Assembly: GCA_947632485.1 (NCBI GenBank)
Contig: CANRPJ010000022.1
Span: 1 to 49,559, forward strand
Length of the DNA: 49,559 nt
From: an uncultured Muribaculaceae bacterium
Lineage (GTDB): Bacteria; Bacteroidota; Bacteroidia; Bacteroidales; Muribaculaceae
Reading direction: 5' to 3'
Part shown: piece by piece, positions 40,577-48,006 of the stretch
Position numbering within the stretch: position 1 is the first letter of the stretch
Layout of the letters: each line of letters opens with the position of its first letter
Made by a program: the position numbers and the translations under genes
Notes under the pieces: generated by a model
The model's input: the letters and a program-made list of their open reading frames with translations, nothing else
The model's database searches: none
Told to the model about the DNA's origin: nothing

Positions 40577-41741
40577 TGATATTGAAGATGAAAGCGGTCT
40601 CGCCGCGTCCGATACCGAAATCAAGCCTGATATTGGTTCGTTTCTTAAATTCCCATCGGTAGCCTATTCCGGCGCACGGCAAGATATGCTTCCCGCTCAG
40701 GCGCGCCAGTGATGGAGCTACCGTAGCCGCTCCTCCCCACACCGCTATTCCGTTTCTGCGCCATACGTGCTGCCGCAGCTCCACTACTCCTTCTATACCT
40801 ACCTTATCGCGGTAGCGGCCCTCATAGTAGCCTCTCACCGTGTGGCCTCCGCCAAAGGTAGCCAGCTGCGTCCAGGGCACATTGCCATAATTTACGGTCG
40901 CGTCGATCGCTGCTGCCACCACTCCTCCCTTCCAGACTTCGCGATAATAGCTTCCGCTCAGGCGCGTATAGCTGAAGGCCATCTTGTTGCCGAGAAAGCG
41001 CGGTGCGAAGCGCTGCGTAAGCGCTACGAGCCAGCCTGAGTGAGGTTCGGTATAGCTGTCGCGCGTATCCAGCTTTGCAGTGAAACCCAGAGCGGTAGTC
41101 AGCGATGAGAGCCGCTCGCCCTCCCAAAGATATAGATACTCCGGATCAATATCCGAGCCCTTCATATACGAGAATTGCACTCCGGGACCGATATATAGCC
41201 CTCGCGCTATGCGGAAGTAAAGGTCGGCAGTAAACTTCGTAGAGAAGAGGTCATATTTGGTCTCATTGCTTTTGTTTCGGCCGTTGGCGTAGCCTATACC
41301 CCAGAATTTCGTGGGGAAAGAATAAAAGTTCACGTTGTATTCAAGGCGCATCCTGTCGGCCGGAAAGATATTGTTGCCTCTTATGCCGAGAAGATAGAAG
41401 CCCACGGTTGATATATCACCATAAAGGCTCACATTGCTCGGCATCTGGGTCGTGTCACCCTTCATGTAATAGTTTCCGGCAGCCATAAGCCCGATTCCGA
41501 GCTGAGTGTCGCTCGAATAGTGCGGCCCTCCAATGAAGCTTACGTCAAACTTCTTTTTCGGTTTCGGCTTGTTGGTATCGTCGAAATATGATATGACCCG
41601 GCTGAAGATATTGCCTTTAGCCTTTACGCCATCGTGAATAGTGGTATCCGGCGCGCATACACCGGAGTCCTCCCGGGCTACGGCAGCAAGCGGCAGAGCG
41701 GCAATGAAGGCCAAAACTATATGTCTTACAAGCCTTTGCAT
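40563..41741 (-). CDS. Outer-membrane barrel protein of the BamA/TamA surface-antigen type
   Basis: 392 residues. A signal peptide (MQRLVRHIVLAFIAALPLAAVA) is followed by a strand-rich region with alternating aromatic residues and a GGPHYSSDTQLGIGLMAAGN start, typical of the Omp85/D15 surface-antigen barrel. TFGGGHTVRGYYEGRYRDKV is the conserved RGY loop and the last strand ends in aromatic FIFNINEAF. No POTRA repeats are present, so it is not BamA itself but a POTRA-less paralogue. It probably sits in the outer membrane and acts in envelope assembly or lipid traffic. It is upstream of the phosphoethanolamine transferase gene with overlap. Confidence 0.8.
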   Translation of the reverse strand: MQRLVRHIVLAFIAALPLAAVAREDSGVCAPDTTIHDGVKAKGNIFSRVISYFDDTNKPKPKKKFDVSFIGGPHYSSDTQLGIGLMAAGNYYMKGDTTQMPSNVSLYGDISTVGFYLLGIRGNNIFPADRMRLEYNVNFYSFPTKFWGIGYANGRNKSNETKYDLFSTKFTADLYFRIARGLYIGPGVQFSYMKGSDIDPEYLYLWEGERLSSLTTALGFTAKLDTRDSYTEPHSGWLVALTQRFAPRFLGNKMAFSYTRLSGSYYREVWKGGVVAAAIDATVNYGNVPWTQLATFGGGHTVRGYYEGRYRDKVGIEGVVELRQHVWRRNGIAVWGGAATVAPSLARLSGKHILPCAGIGYRWEFKKRTNIRLDFGIGRGETAFIFNINEAF

Positions 41742-41798
41742 GGAATGCTTCGGTAGCGCTATTAAGAAAACTATTTCTTAAATTGCGTTACCGCGCTG

Positions 41799-41806
41799 CA
41801 AAGGTA
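41799..41806 (-). promoter_or_regulatory. -7 box of the barrel-eptA-like operon
   Basis: TACCTTTG on the minus strand fits TAnnTTTG, 58 bp before the barrel gene's ATG. The -33 element is weak. Confidence 0.45.
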
Positions 41807-41900
41807 ATCTTTTTTCCGCAATAATCAGATATAAGATCGGGGCGGTGCTACCACAAGCCGCCGCCCCGACTGAAATTTTTCAGAAAAATTCGGTTCCCGG

Positions 41901-42788
41901 TTATTTGTTCCCCCTAAAAGCACGGCTCACGAAGGGCAGGCAATCGTAGAGCGATAGCTCCCAGTACACCCAGTCGTGGATTCCGTCGCGCACTCGCAGC
42001 TCGCAAGGGATTTTAGCCCGGCGCATCGTCTGATAGAAATCTATGTTGCCGTCGAAGAGGAAGTCATCATCGCCGCAATCTACGAACCATGCTACCGTGC
42101 GCAATGCCTCTTTGCGGGCATCATCAGCCTCCGCCACGAATTTCACATGGTCATTTTCGTTGATGGAGCGGTACCAGCGGCCCAGCTTATCATCTTTCTG
42201 GATATCGCGGTTGCCCGTAAGGGTTTTCTCAAGAGTCATCACTCCGCTCATCGGATAGGCGGCTGCAAAGAGCTCCGGGTGGTGCTGGGCATAGCCGGTG
42301 GTACCACCTCCGCCCATCGACAGACCCGCTATTGCGCGCTGCCCCTTGCTGCCTCCGGCGCGATAGCGCTTCTCGATTTCAGGCATGAATTCCTGGAAGA
42401 AGAAGTCTTCATAGGCCCAGCCCGGCACGTTGAAATAGCCGCACTGCATCTCGTCGCCCAGACCGCGGTCGGCATCAGGGGTCACAATCACCATCTCTTC
42501 CGCCTCGCCGGAGCGTATCAGCTGGTCGGCTATCGACCAGAGGTGGCTGTTTTCAGTCCAGTCATTATTATCGCCTCCAAGCCCGTGGAGGAGATAAAGG
42601 ATTGGATAGGTACGTGCAGAATCGGTATCAAAACTCGTGGGGAGATACACGTTGTAGGCGCGCGGCGATCCGAGTATGCGGCTATGGATAGTATCGGTCA
42701 CTATCCGGCTGCGTGCCGAAGCCGCGAAGCTTCCCGCAGCCAGCAGCGCGATAAGCAGGGTCAGGGTTTTTCTCATTGCTGTGGTCAT
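41901..42788 (-). CDS. Secreted alpha/beta-hydrolase esterase (esterase D/Fae-like)
   Basis: About 295 residues from MTTAMRKTLTLLIALLAAGS, which gives a clean signal peptide ending near ASA-RS; the longer frame from 42872 lacks one. Family marks: RTYPILYLLHGLGGDNNDW (oxyanion loop), AIAGLSMGGGGTTGYAQHHP (GxSxGG nucleophile), WFVDCGDDDFLFDGN (Asp) and DGIHDWVYWELSLYDCLPFV (His). Such periplasmic esterases remove acetyl or feruloyl groups from plant or mucin glycans, though the substrate is not told by sequence. It is 42 bp downstream of glnN on the same strand but has its own -7 box at 42807-42814. Confidence 0.85.
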   Translation of the reverse strand: MTTAMRKTLTLLIALLAAGSFAASARSRIVTDTIHSRILGSPRAYNVYLPTSFDTDSARTYPILYLLHGLGGDNNDWTENSHLWSIADQLIRSGEAEEMVIVTPDADRGLGDEMQCGYFNVPGWAYEDFFFQEFMPEIEKRYRAGGSKGQRAIAGLSMGGGGTTGYAQHHPELFAAAYPMSGVMTLEKTLTGNRDIQKDDKLGRWYRSINENDHVKFVAEADDARKEALRTVAWFVDCGDDDFLFDGNIDFYQTMRRAKIPCELRVRDGIHDWVYWELSLYDCLPFVSRAFRGNK

Positions 42789-42806
42789 TACAGATTTTCG
42801 TTTTCG

Positions 42807-42814
42807 CAAAGGTA
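42807..42814 (-). promoter_or_regulatory. -7 box of the esterase gene
   Basis: TACCTTTG on the minus strand fits TAnnTTTG, 19 bp before the chosen ATG at 42788, which supports that start over the one at 42872. Confidence 0.5.
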
Positions 42815-42829
42815 AGAAAAATAGCTGTT

Positions 42830-45019
42830 TCAGCGTATAAAGAGGAGCTCCCGATATTTCGGCAGCGGCCACATCTCATTGTCTACTATCAGCTCGAGTT
42901 TATCGATATGGTAGCGGATTTTTGCCATGCAGGGTTCCACCGTGTCGTGATAGGCTATCGCCTTCTCCCTCTCACTCTCAATCTTGTTGGCCTTGCGGCG
43001 CGCGTCGACCATGCAGGCTGTCTGCTCCTTGATAGCGCCTATATGGGTCGAGATGCTTTCGATTGTATCCATATCCGGAGCCGACACTTTGGCACCCTTC
43101 TCCTCTCCGAAAATTGCGTGGAGCTTGAGCACATTGTCAACCAGCACCGACTGGTAACGCGTGGCTACAGGAAGGATATGATTTAGCGCCAGATCACCGA
43201 GCACTCTGGCTTCGATCTGAATCTTTTTGGTATACATCTCCCACTTTATCTCATTGCGCGCCAGGAGCTCATCGGCTGTGAATACGCCCGTCTCAGTAAA
43301 CATCTTGACCGACGACGGACTCAGATAGGCGTCAAACATCAGCGGTACGCTCGTTTCGCAATCCAGACCGCGTCGCCGGGCCTCCTCCTTCCATTCATCA
43401 CTGTAGCCGTTGCCGTCGAAGTGAATATCGTTGGCATAGCGCAGCAGCGCGCGCACCTCCTCGAGCAGGGCCGTCACCAGCTCCTCGCCTGCTCCAAGGC
43501 GTTTCTCCACTTTCCGGTGGAACTCAGCAAGCTGCTCTGCCACTGCCGAGTTCAGGGCGATCATGGCGCAGGCGCAGTTGGCGCTCGACCCTACGGCGCG
43601 AAACTCAAACCTATTTCCCGTGAAGGCGAAAGGTGAGGTGCGGTTGCGGTCCGTATTATCTATCATGATCTCAGGAATCTGGGGCAGATCGAGCTTGAGA
43701 CCCTCCTTGCCCGACAGGGAGGCGAGCTTCTCCGTATCTCCTTCCATAAGGGCGGCAAGCACATTGCTCAGCTGCGAACCGGTGAAGATCGATATGATGG
43801 CCGGCGGAGCCTCGTTGGCGCCAAGGCGATGAGAGTTAGTGGCCGAAGCTATAGAAGCCTTCAGTAGCGCATTGTGGCGGTACACGGCTGCCATTACGTT
43901 GACTACGAATACGATAAACTGCAGGTTGTCTTCCGCCGTTTTGCCCGGGCTGAAGAGCATTGAGCCCTGGTCTGTGCCCAGGCTCCAGTTGTTATGCTTG
44001 CCCGAACCATTTATGCCGGCGAAGGGCTTTTCATGGAGCAGCACCCGGAAATTATGACGCCTGGCCACCTCCGATATCACCGACATCAGCAGCATGTTGT
44101 GGTCATTGGCCAGGTTAGTCTCCTCGAATATCGGTGCAAGCTCAAACTGATTGGGAGCCACCTCGTTATGGCGCGTCTTGACAGGAATTCCGAGCTTATG
44201 GCTCTCCAGCTCAAGCTCAAGCATGAAGGCTGCCACGCGCGATGGAATCGATCCGAAATAGTGGTCTTCGAGCTGCTGGTTCTTGGCGCTCTCGTGGCCC
44301 ATCAGCGTGCGGCCCGTAAGCACCAGATCGGGGCGCGCGTTGTAGAGGGCTTCGTCCACAAGAAAATACTCCTGCTCCCAACCCAGGAAGGAATTCACAT
44401 GCTGCACCTTCGGGTCGAAATAGCGGGCCACAGCCGTAGCTGCCTTGTCTACGGCATCGAGCGAGCGCAGCAGCGGCGTCTTGTAGTCGAGGCTTTCGCC
44501 CGTATAGGATATGAAAATCGTAGGAATGCAGAGCGTGTGGTCGATTATGAAAGCGGGCGATGAAATATCCCAGGCCGAGTAGCCGCGCGCCTCGAAGGTG
44601 TTGCGTATGCCTCCGCTCGGAAAGCTCGATGCGTCAGGCTCCTGCTGCACGAGAAGTTTCCCTTTGAACTCTTCTACTACTCCTCCCTTGCCGTCGTGCT
44701 CCACGAAGGCATCGTGTTTTTCAGCCGTGCCGTCCGTAAGGGGCTGGAACCAGTGGGTGTAATGTCGCGCTCCATTGTCGATTGCCCAGCGCTTCATGCC
44801 TTCGGCCACATCGTCGGCCACCTCGCGCGAGAGCGGCTCTTTATTATCGATGGCCCTTACGAGCGCATCGTAGGTCTTTTTGGGCAGGTATTCAAACATC
44901 TTCTGACGATTGAACACGTGCTTCCCGTAATACACTTCCGGCCTCTCTGCCGGCATCTTCACTTCGATGGCTTTACGGCTCGAGGCCTCTTCAACCACCT
45001 TGAATCTCAACGTAGACAT
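42830..45019 (-). CDS. glnN: Type III glutamine synthetase
   Basis: 729 residues, the length of GSIII. Type III marks: GTAEKHDAFVEHDGKGGVVE, EPDASSFPSGGIRNTFEARG, VKTRHNEVAPNQFELAPIFE (substrate/metal site), VLLHEKPFAGINGSGKHNNW, NRTSPFAFTGNRFEFRAVGS, and the C-terminal GSIII extension (HILPVATRYQSVLVDNVLKL). It makes glutamine from glutamate, ammonia and ATP in the cytoplasm; GSIII is the main ammonia-assimilating form in many Bacteroidetes. It is transcribed from a divergent promoter region shared with the MBL-fold gene. A hairpin in its 5' leader may regulate it. Confidence 0.95.
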   Translation of the reverse strand: MSTLRFKVVEEASSRKAIEVKMPAERPEVYYGKHVFNRQKMFEYLPKKTYDALVRAIDNKEPLSREVADDVAEGMKRWAIDNGARHYTHWFQPLTDGTAEKHDAFVEHDGKGGVVEEFKGKLLVQQEPDASSFPSGGIRNTFEARGYSAWDISSPAFIIDHTLCIPTIFISYTGESLDYKTPLLRSLDAVDKAATAVARYFDPKVQHVNSFLGWEQEYFLVDEALYNARPDLVLTGRTLMGHESAKNQQLEDHYFGSIPSRVAAFMLELELESHKLGIPVKTRHNEVAPNQFELAPIFEETNLANDHNMLLMSVISEVARRHNFRVLLHEKPFAGINGSGKHNNWSLGTDQGSMLFSPGKTAEDNLQFIVFVVNVMAAVYRHNALLKASIASATNSHRLGANEAPPAIISIFTGSQLSNVLAALMEGDTEKLASLSGKEGLKLDLPQIPEIMIDNTDRNRTSPFAFTGNRFEFRAVGSSANCACAMIALNSAVAEQLAEFHRKVEKRLGAGEELVTALLEEVRALLRYANDIHFDGNGYSDEWKEEARRRGLDCETSVPLMFDAYLSPSSVKMFTETGVFTADELLARNEIKWEMYTKKIQIEARVLGDLALNHILPVATRYQSVLVDNVLKLHAIFGEEKGAKVSAPDMDTIESISTHIGAIKEQTACMVDARRKANKIESEREKAIAYHDTVEPCMAKIRYHIDKLELIVDNEMWPLPKYRELLFIR

Positions 45020-45056
45020 AGACTCTTGTACGTTAGAGGGTTAATATTTCAGTTCC

Positions 45057-45149
45057 GGTATGCAGGCGCTGGCCCGGATGCATACCGCTGGCAAAATTAC
45101 ACTTTCTCGCCCGATTCTATGGCAAAATGAAGCTAAAAATATAACTTTG
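45057..45149. promoter_or_regulatory. Divergent promoter region with leader hairpin (glnN / MBL-fold gene)
   Basis: On the minus strand TAATTTTG (45092-45099) with TTTG (45123-45126) serves glnN; on the plus strand TAACTTTG (45142-45149) serves the MBL-fold gene. GGTATGCA (45057-45064) and TGCATACC (45079-45086) form a perfect 8-bp hairpin in the glnN leader, about 38 nt before its start codon. Confidence 0.55.
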
Positions 45150-45182
45150 CTTAATAAAAATCTCTTTTCTACCTCAGAACCT

Positions 45183-46202
45183 ATGCGACTGATTGCAACC
45201 CTGCTCCTCGCCTCGCTGAGCCTCTCGATGGCAGCTCGCCGCGATTTCACTCATTTCTGGCAGGATAAAGACGGAATAATAAAAGCTCAGACAGAGCTCT
45301 CGCTGGAGCTCGTAAACGATATTATCGATCAGGAGAAGCCTTCTGTCGAGCCCCCGTCAAAGGCGCGCATGGCGGCTCTGTATCTTCTTGACCAGATGCT
45401 CCACGATACCCGGCTCGACGGCTCGCCCCTGATTGCCGATTTCCTCGATGGCAGGATGCAGAGGGTGATTGCCGATTTCGAAGTGCCTCTGCAGGAGGGC
45501 ATGAAAATCTATAAGCTTTACAACGACGGCTGGATCGTGCGCACCCCCTCGGTGGCTATCGGCTGGGATATATATCGAGGAGGGAAAGTGAAAGAGGCCG
45601 ACCGCTCCCTGATGAGCGACAGCATTGCCCGGGCGCTCGTCGACAGATGTGATATCCTCTTCCTGACCCACAATCATGGCGACCATGTGGATCCCTTCGT
45701 GGTGGAATGCTTTCTGGAGCAGGGGAAGCCGGTGGTAGCTCCCGATGAGATAATGCCCGGCGACGCCCGGATTCTGCACACGCGCCGCCCTGAAATCTGG
45801 CAGGAGAGCTTCAAGGCTGCCAATGGAGCTCAGCTTAAGGCCACGGTAGTGCCTGGCCATCAGGACCATCTGCAAAACAATATCTATATCCTGACGCTGC
45901 CTGAAGGCTACACTGTAAGCTCCTCTGGCGACCAGTGGCTGCGTGAAGACCAGGACCTGATGCTCAATCTTCAGGTTAAGACGCCGCCGGTCGATGTCTT
46001 CATGCCCATCTGCTGGGCAGCCGATCTGCCTGGATTCTGCAAGTCGGTAGGAGCGAAAGTGGTGCTGACAGGCCATGAGAATGAGCTGGGCCATCATTCC
46101 ATCGACCATCGCGAAGCCTACTGGCTCTCCTATAATAAGCTCGAAGACTTCCCAATCCCCAATAGCCTGATGACCTGGGGAGAAAGCTTCTTCTACAAGT
46201 AG
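45183..46202 (+). CDS. Exported metallo-beta-lactamase-fold hydrolase
   Basis: About 339 residues from MRLIATLLLASLSLSMAARR, which gives a signal peptide; a longer frame from 45060 lacks one and crosses the promoter. The metal motif is DILFLTHNHGDHVDPFVVEC (HxHxDH). VVPGHQDHLQNNIYILTLPE and VFMPICWAADLPGF follow, and VLTGHENELGHHSIDHREAY supplies later histidines. The fold covers many hydrolases; the closest broad group is the UlaG/beta-lactamase_2 type. Substrate unknown. It is divergent from glnN and ends 10 bp from the convergent carbonic anhydrase gene. Confidence 0.82.
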   Translation: MRLIATLLLASLSLSMAARRDFTHFWQDKDGIIKAQTELSLELVNDIIDQEKPSVEPPSKARMAALYLLDQMLHDTRLDGSPLIADFLDGRMQRVIADFEVPLQEGMKIYKLYNDGWIVRTPSVAIGWDIYRGGKVKEADRSLMSDSIARALVDRCDILFLTHNHGDHVDPFVVECFLEQGKPVVAPDEIMPGDARILHTRRPEIWQESFKAANGAQLKATVVPGHQDHLQNNIYILTLPEGYTVSSSGDQWLREDQDLMLNLQVKTPPVDVFMPICWAADLPGFCKSVGAKVVLTGHENELGHHSIDHREAYWLSYNKLEDFPIPNSLMTWGESFFYK

Positions 46203-46212
46203 CCACGCGCTC

Positions 46213-46755
46213 TTAGAGCTGGCGCAGCGCGCCCGTAAGGCTATCCATCACGAAGCCCCTAACGCTTATTCCCTCAGGAGGCATCAGGGGGTGATGCGAA
46301 ATCAGGTCGACCGTCTCCTTTACAGCGGCATCGGTATCCTCGAAGCCGTGGAGCCATTCGCGCAGATTTATGCCGCAATGCTCCATAAGGGTTATGTGCT
46401 CCTCACTCACGCCCCGCTCCTTCATCAGCTCGAGCATCTCGCCGGCGTCCATGCCCTGCACTCCGCAGCCCGTATGGCCGATCACCATTATCTCGTTCAC
46501 TCCCAGCTCATAGACCGCTATCAGCAGCGAGCGCATCGTAGAGTCGAAAGGATTCACGATTGTGGCTCCGGCATTCTTGATAATCTTCACATCGCCGTTG
46601 CGGAAACCCAGCGCTGCCGGGAGCAGCTCGATCAGGCGCGTGTCCATGCAGGTCACGATCGCTATTTTCTTATCAGGATATTTGCTTGTGGCATACCGTT
46701 CATACTCGCGGTTATTCACAAAGCGGCTGTTGTAGTCAAGAATCTCCTGTATCAT
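46213..46755 (-). CDS. Beta-class carbonic anhydrase
   Basis: 180 residues. Zinc ligands Cys36 (TCMDTR), His94 and Cys97 (IGHTGCGV) and the Asp38-Arg40 dyad are all present, with KNAGATIVNP forming the active-site strand. It interconverts CO2 and bicarbonate in the cytoplasm, important for carboxylation in CO2-dependent gut Bacteroidetes. The short length matches the compact bacterial beta-CA group (YtiB/PsCA-like). A well-spaced promoter lies just upstream, so it is transcribed alone. Confidence 0.93.
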   Translation of the reverse strand: MIQEILDYNSRFVNNREYERYATSKYPDKKIAIVTCMDTRLIELLPAALGFRNGDVKIIKNAGATIVNPFDSTMRSLLIAVYELGVNEIMVIGHTGCGVQGMDAGEMLELMKERGVSEEHITLMEHCGINLREWLHGFEDTDAAVKETVDLISHHPLMPPEGISVRGFVMDSLTGALRQL

Positions 46756-46778
46756 AGTAGCTCGCGTTATTTTATTGC

Positions 46779-46808
46779 CAAATATACTACTTTTTGTGCA
46801 ATGGCAAA
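46779..46808 (-). promoter_or_regulatory. Promoter of the carbonic anhydrase gene
   Basis: On the minus strand TTTG (46805-46808) and TATATTTG (46779-46786) are 18 bp apart, close to the Bacteroides consensus. The transcript would start about 17 nt before the ATG. Confidence 0.7.
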
Positions 46809-46821
46809 TTCTCCCGCGTAA

Positions 46822-48006
46822 AGGCCCCTTGACAGCCTTGACACAATTATGAGGCTAACATTTTGTCTGCCAGATTATAATCTATAAAAAGGTGTCAAGG
46901 CGATATCTATCGAATTAGGAGTTTTGTCCCAAACTGCAAAATGTTTTAGAGCAAAAATGCACCAAATCGACATTTTTGAAAGGGGTCATTTTGCACCAAA
47001 TCGACATTTTTGAAGATCGAAAGTGGAGTCTGCGGGGTCTTACATAACTGGACTGCGAATCGGCATCAGACCCGTAATAATCTTAGCCAGAAGCCTTATC
47101 ATCTTAAAACACCTTAGTTTGAAATCTCCTGACCACAAAATTAATAAAATCCATTATCCACAACAACCACCAACCCCGGTTCGCCAATATAGGACACGCC
47201 ACCGCAGCGTGGCAGCCTTATTCAGCATTCACAAAGATATTGGGGTACAAGCCTATTGTCAGGAGATAACATTGTCGGAGTGCCGGAGGAACGTATAGTG
47301 GTGTGACCTCCAGCCTTGTATAGTCAGAGTGCCGCAAGGCACGAAGATATAGAGAAACCGGATATGAGCGACTGCGAAGCAGGAGCGAGTGTCCGGACGA
47401 AAGGCTATAAAAGATCAAAGAGTGCCGGAGGTACGGGTGCATACAGAAAGCCGGCTTGACAGCCTTGACACGATTTTAGGGTTATATATCTGATTATTAT
47501 CGGCTTAATGCCATGTCAATGTCAAGGCAGTCAACCCTCCTTTCCCCGGCGTTGTAGGGACATCGCTTTGCGATGTCTACTGATTATCAACGTATTAATG
47601 GAAAAACATGCCAAAGGCATGTCCCTACGGCGTCCATGATATCAGGTGTCCCCACGTTTTTCGACCCTGCTATGGGTCGCACTCGGTATGGGGCTTCCGG
47701 AGGTTTTTTGAAAAAATTAGGGAGGCAGAAGAGTTTGAACCAACTTGAACCAAATTTTTTGGTGCGCAGGAAAGAAAGCAGTTGTATTTTTGCCGCGCAT
47801 ACCTGCGCGCGGAGCCGAATGTGGCGAAGAGCGTAGGCAGGCAGACATTTTAGGGAAGCGTTTGTCAAAGCTACTTTTCGTGACCTGAATAAGCTTCACG
47901 GCTTTTGTCTGATCTCGGAAAGGAGTCACTGATACCGGCTCATACGCTTCTGTTATGAACCTAACCTAACGTCAATGAGGTGAGCCCGGCGACACGATTA
48001 TTAACT
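46822..48006. other. 1.2-kb non-coding, repeat-rich stretch
   Basis: No convincing gene on either strand. Contents seen: 23-bp direct repeats at 46958-47014; two AGCCTTGACA elements (46832, 47463); three GTGCCGGAGG or GTGCCGCAAGG words (47280-47440); a palindrome GACATCGC-TTT-GCGATGTC (47558-47576); a palindrome ACATGCCAAAGGCATGT (47607-47623); a GC-rich inverted pair near 47794-47812. These look like dispersed intergenic repeats. TATTTTTG at 47785-47792 is a possible -7 box for the next gene. Confidence 0.5.
46958..47014 (+). repeat. 23-bp direct repeat pair
   Basis: The sequence TGCACCAAATCGACATTTTT followed by GAA occurs at 46958-46980 and 46992-47014, spaced 34 bp start to start. It is AT-rich, non-coding and lies downstream of the carbonic anhydrase promoter. 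It could be the trace of a small insertion or an operator pair. Confidence 0.7.

Noticed and set aside
41976..42815. Plus-strand ORF of 279 residues opposite the esterase
   Set aside because: Complement shadow; the minus strand carries the signal peptide and the catalytic serine motif.
45357..46109. Minus-strand ORF of 250 residues
   Set aside because: Complement shadow of the metallo-beta-lactamase-fold gene, which has the HxHxDH motif.
47587..47868. Minus-strand ORF of 93 residues (KKPPEAPYRVRPIAGS...)
   Set aside because: It runs through palindromic intergenic repeats; no start signal, no conserved domain, judged spurious.
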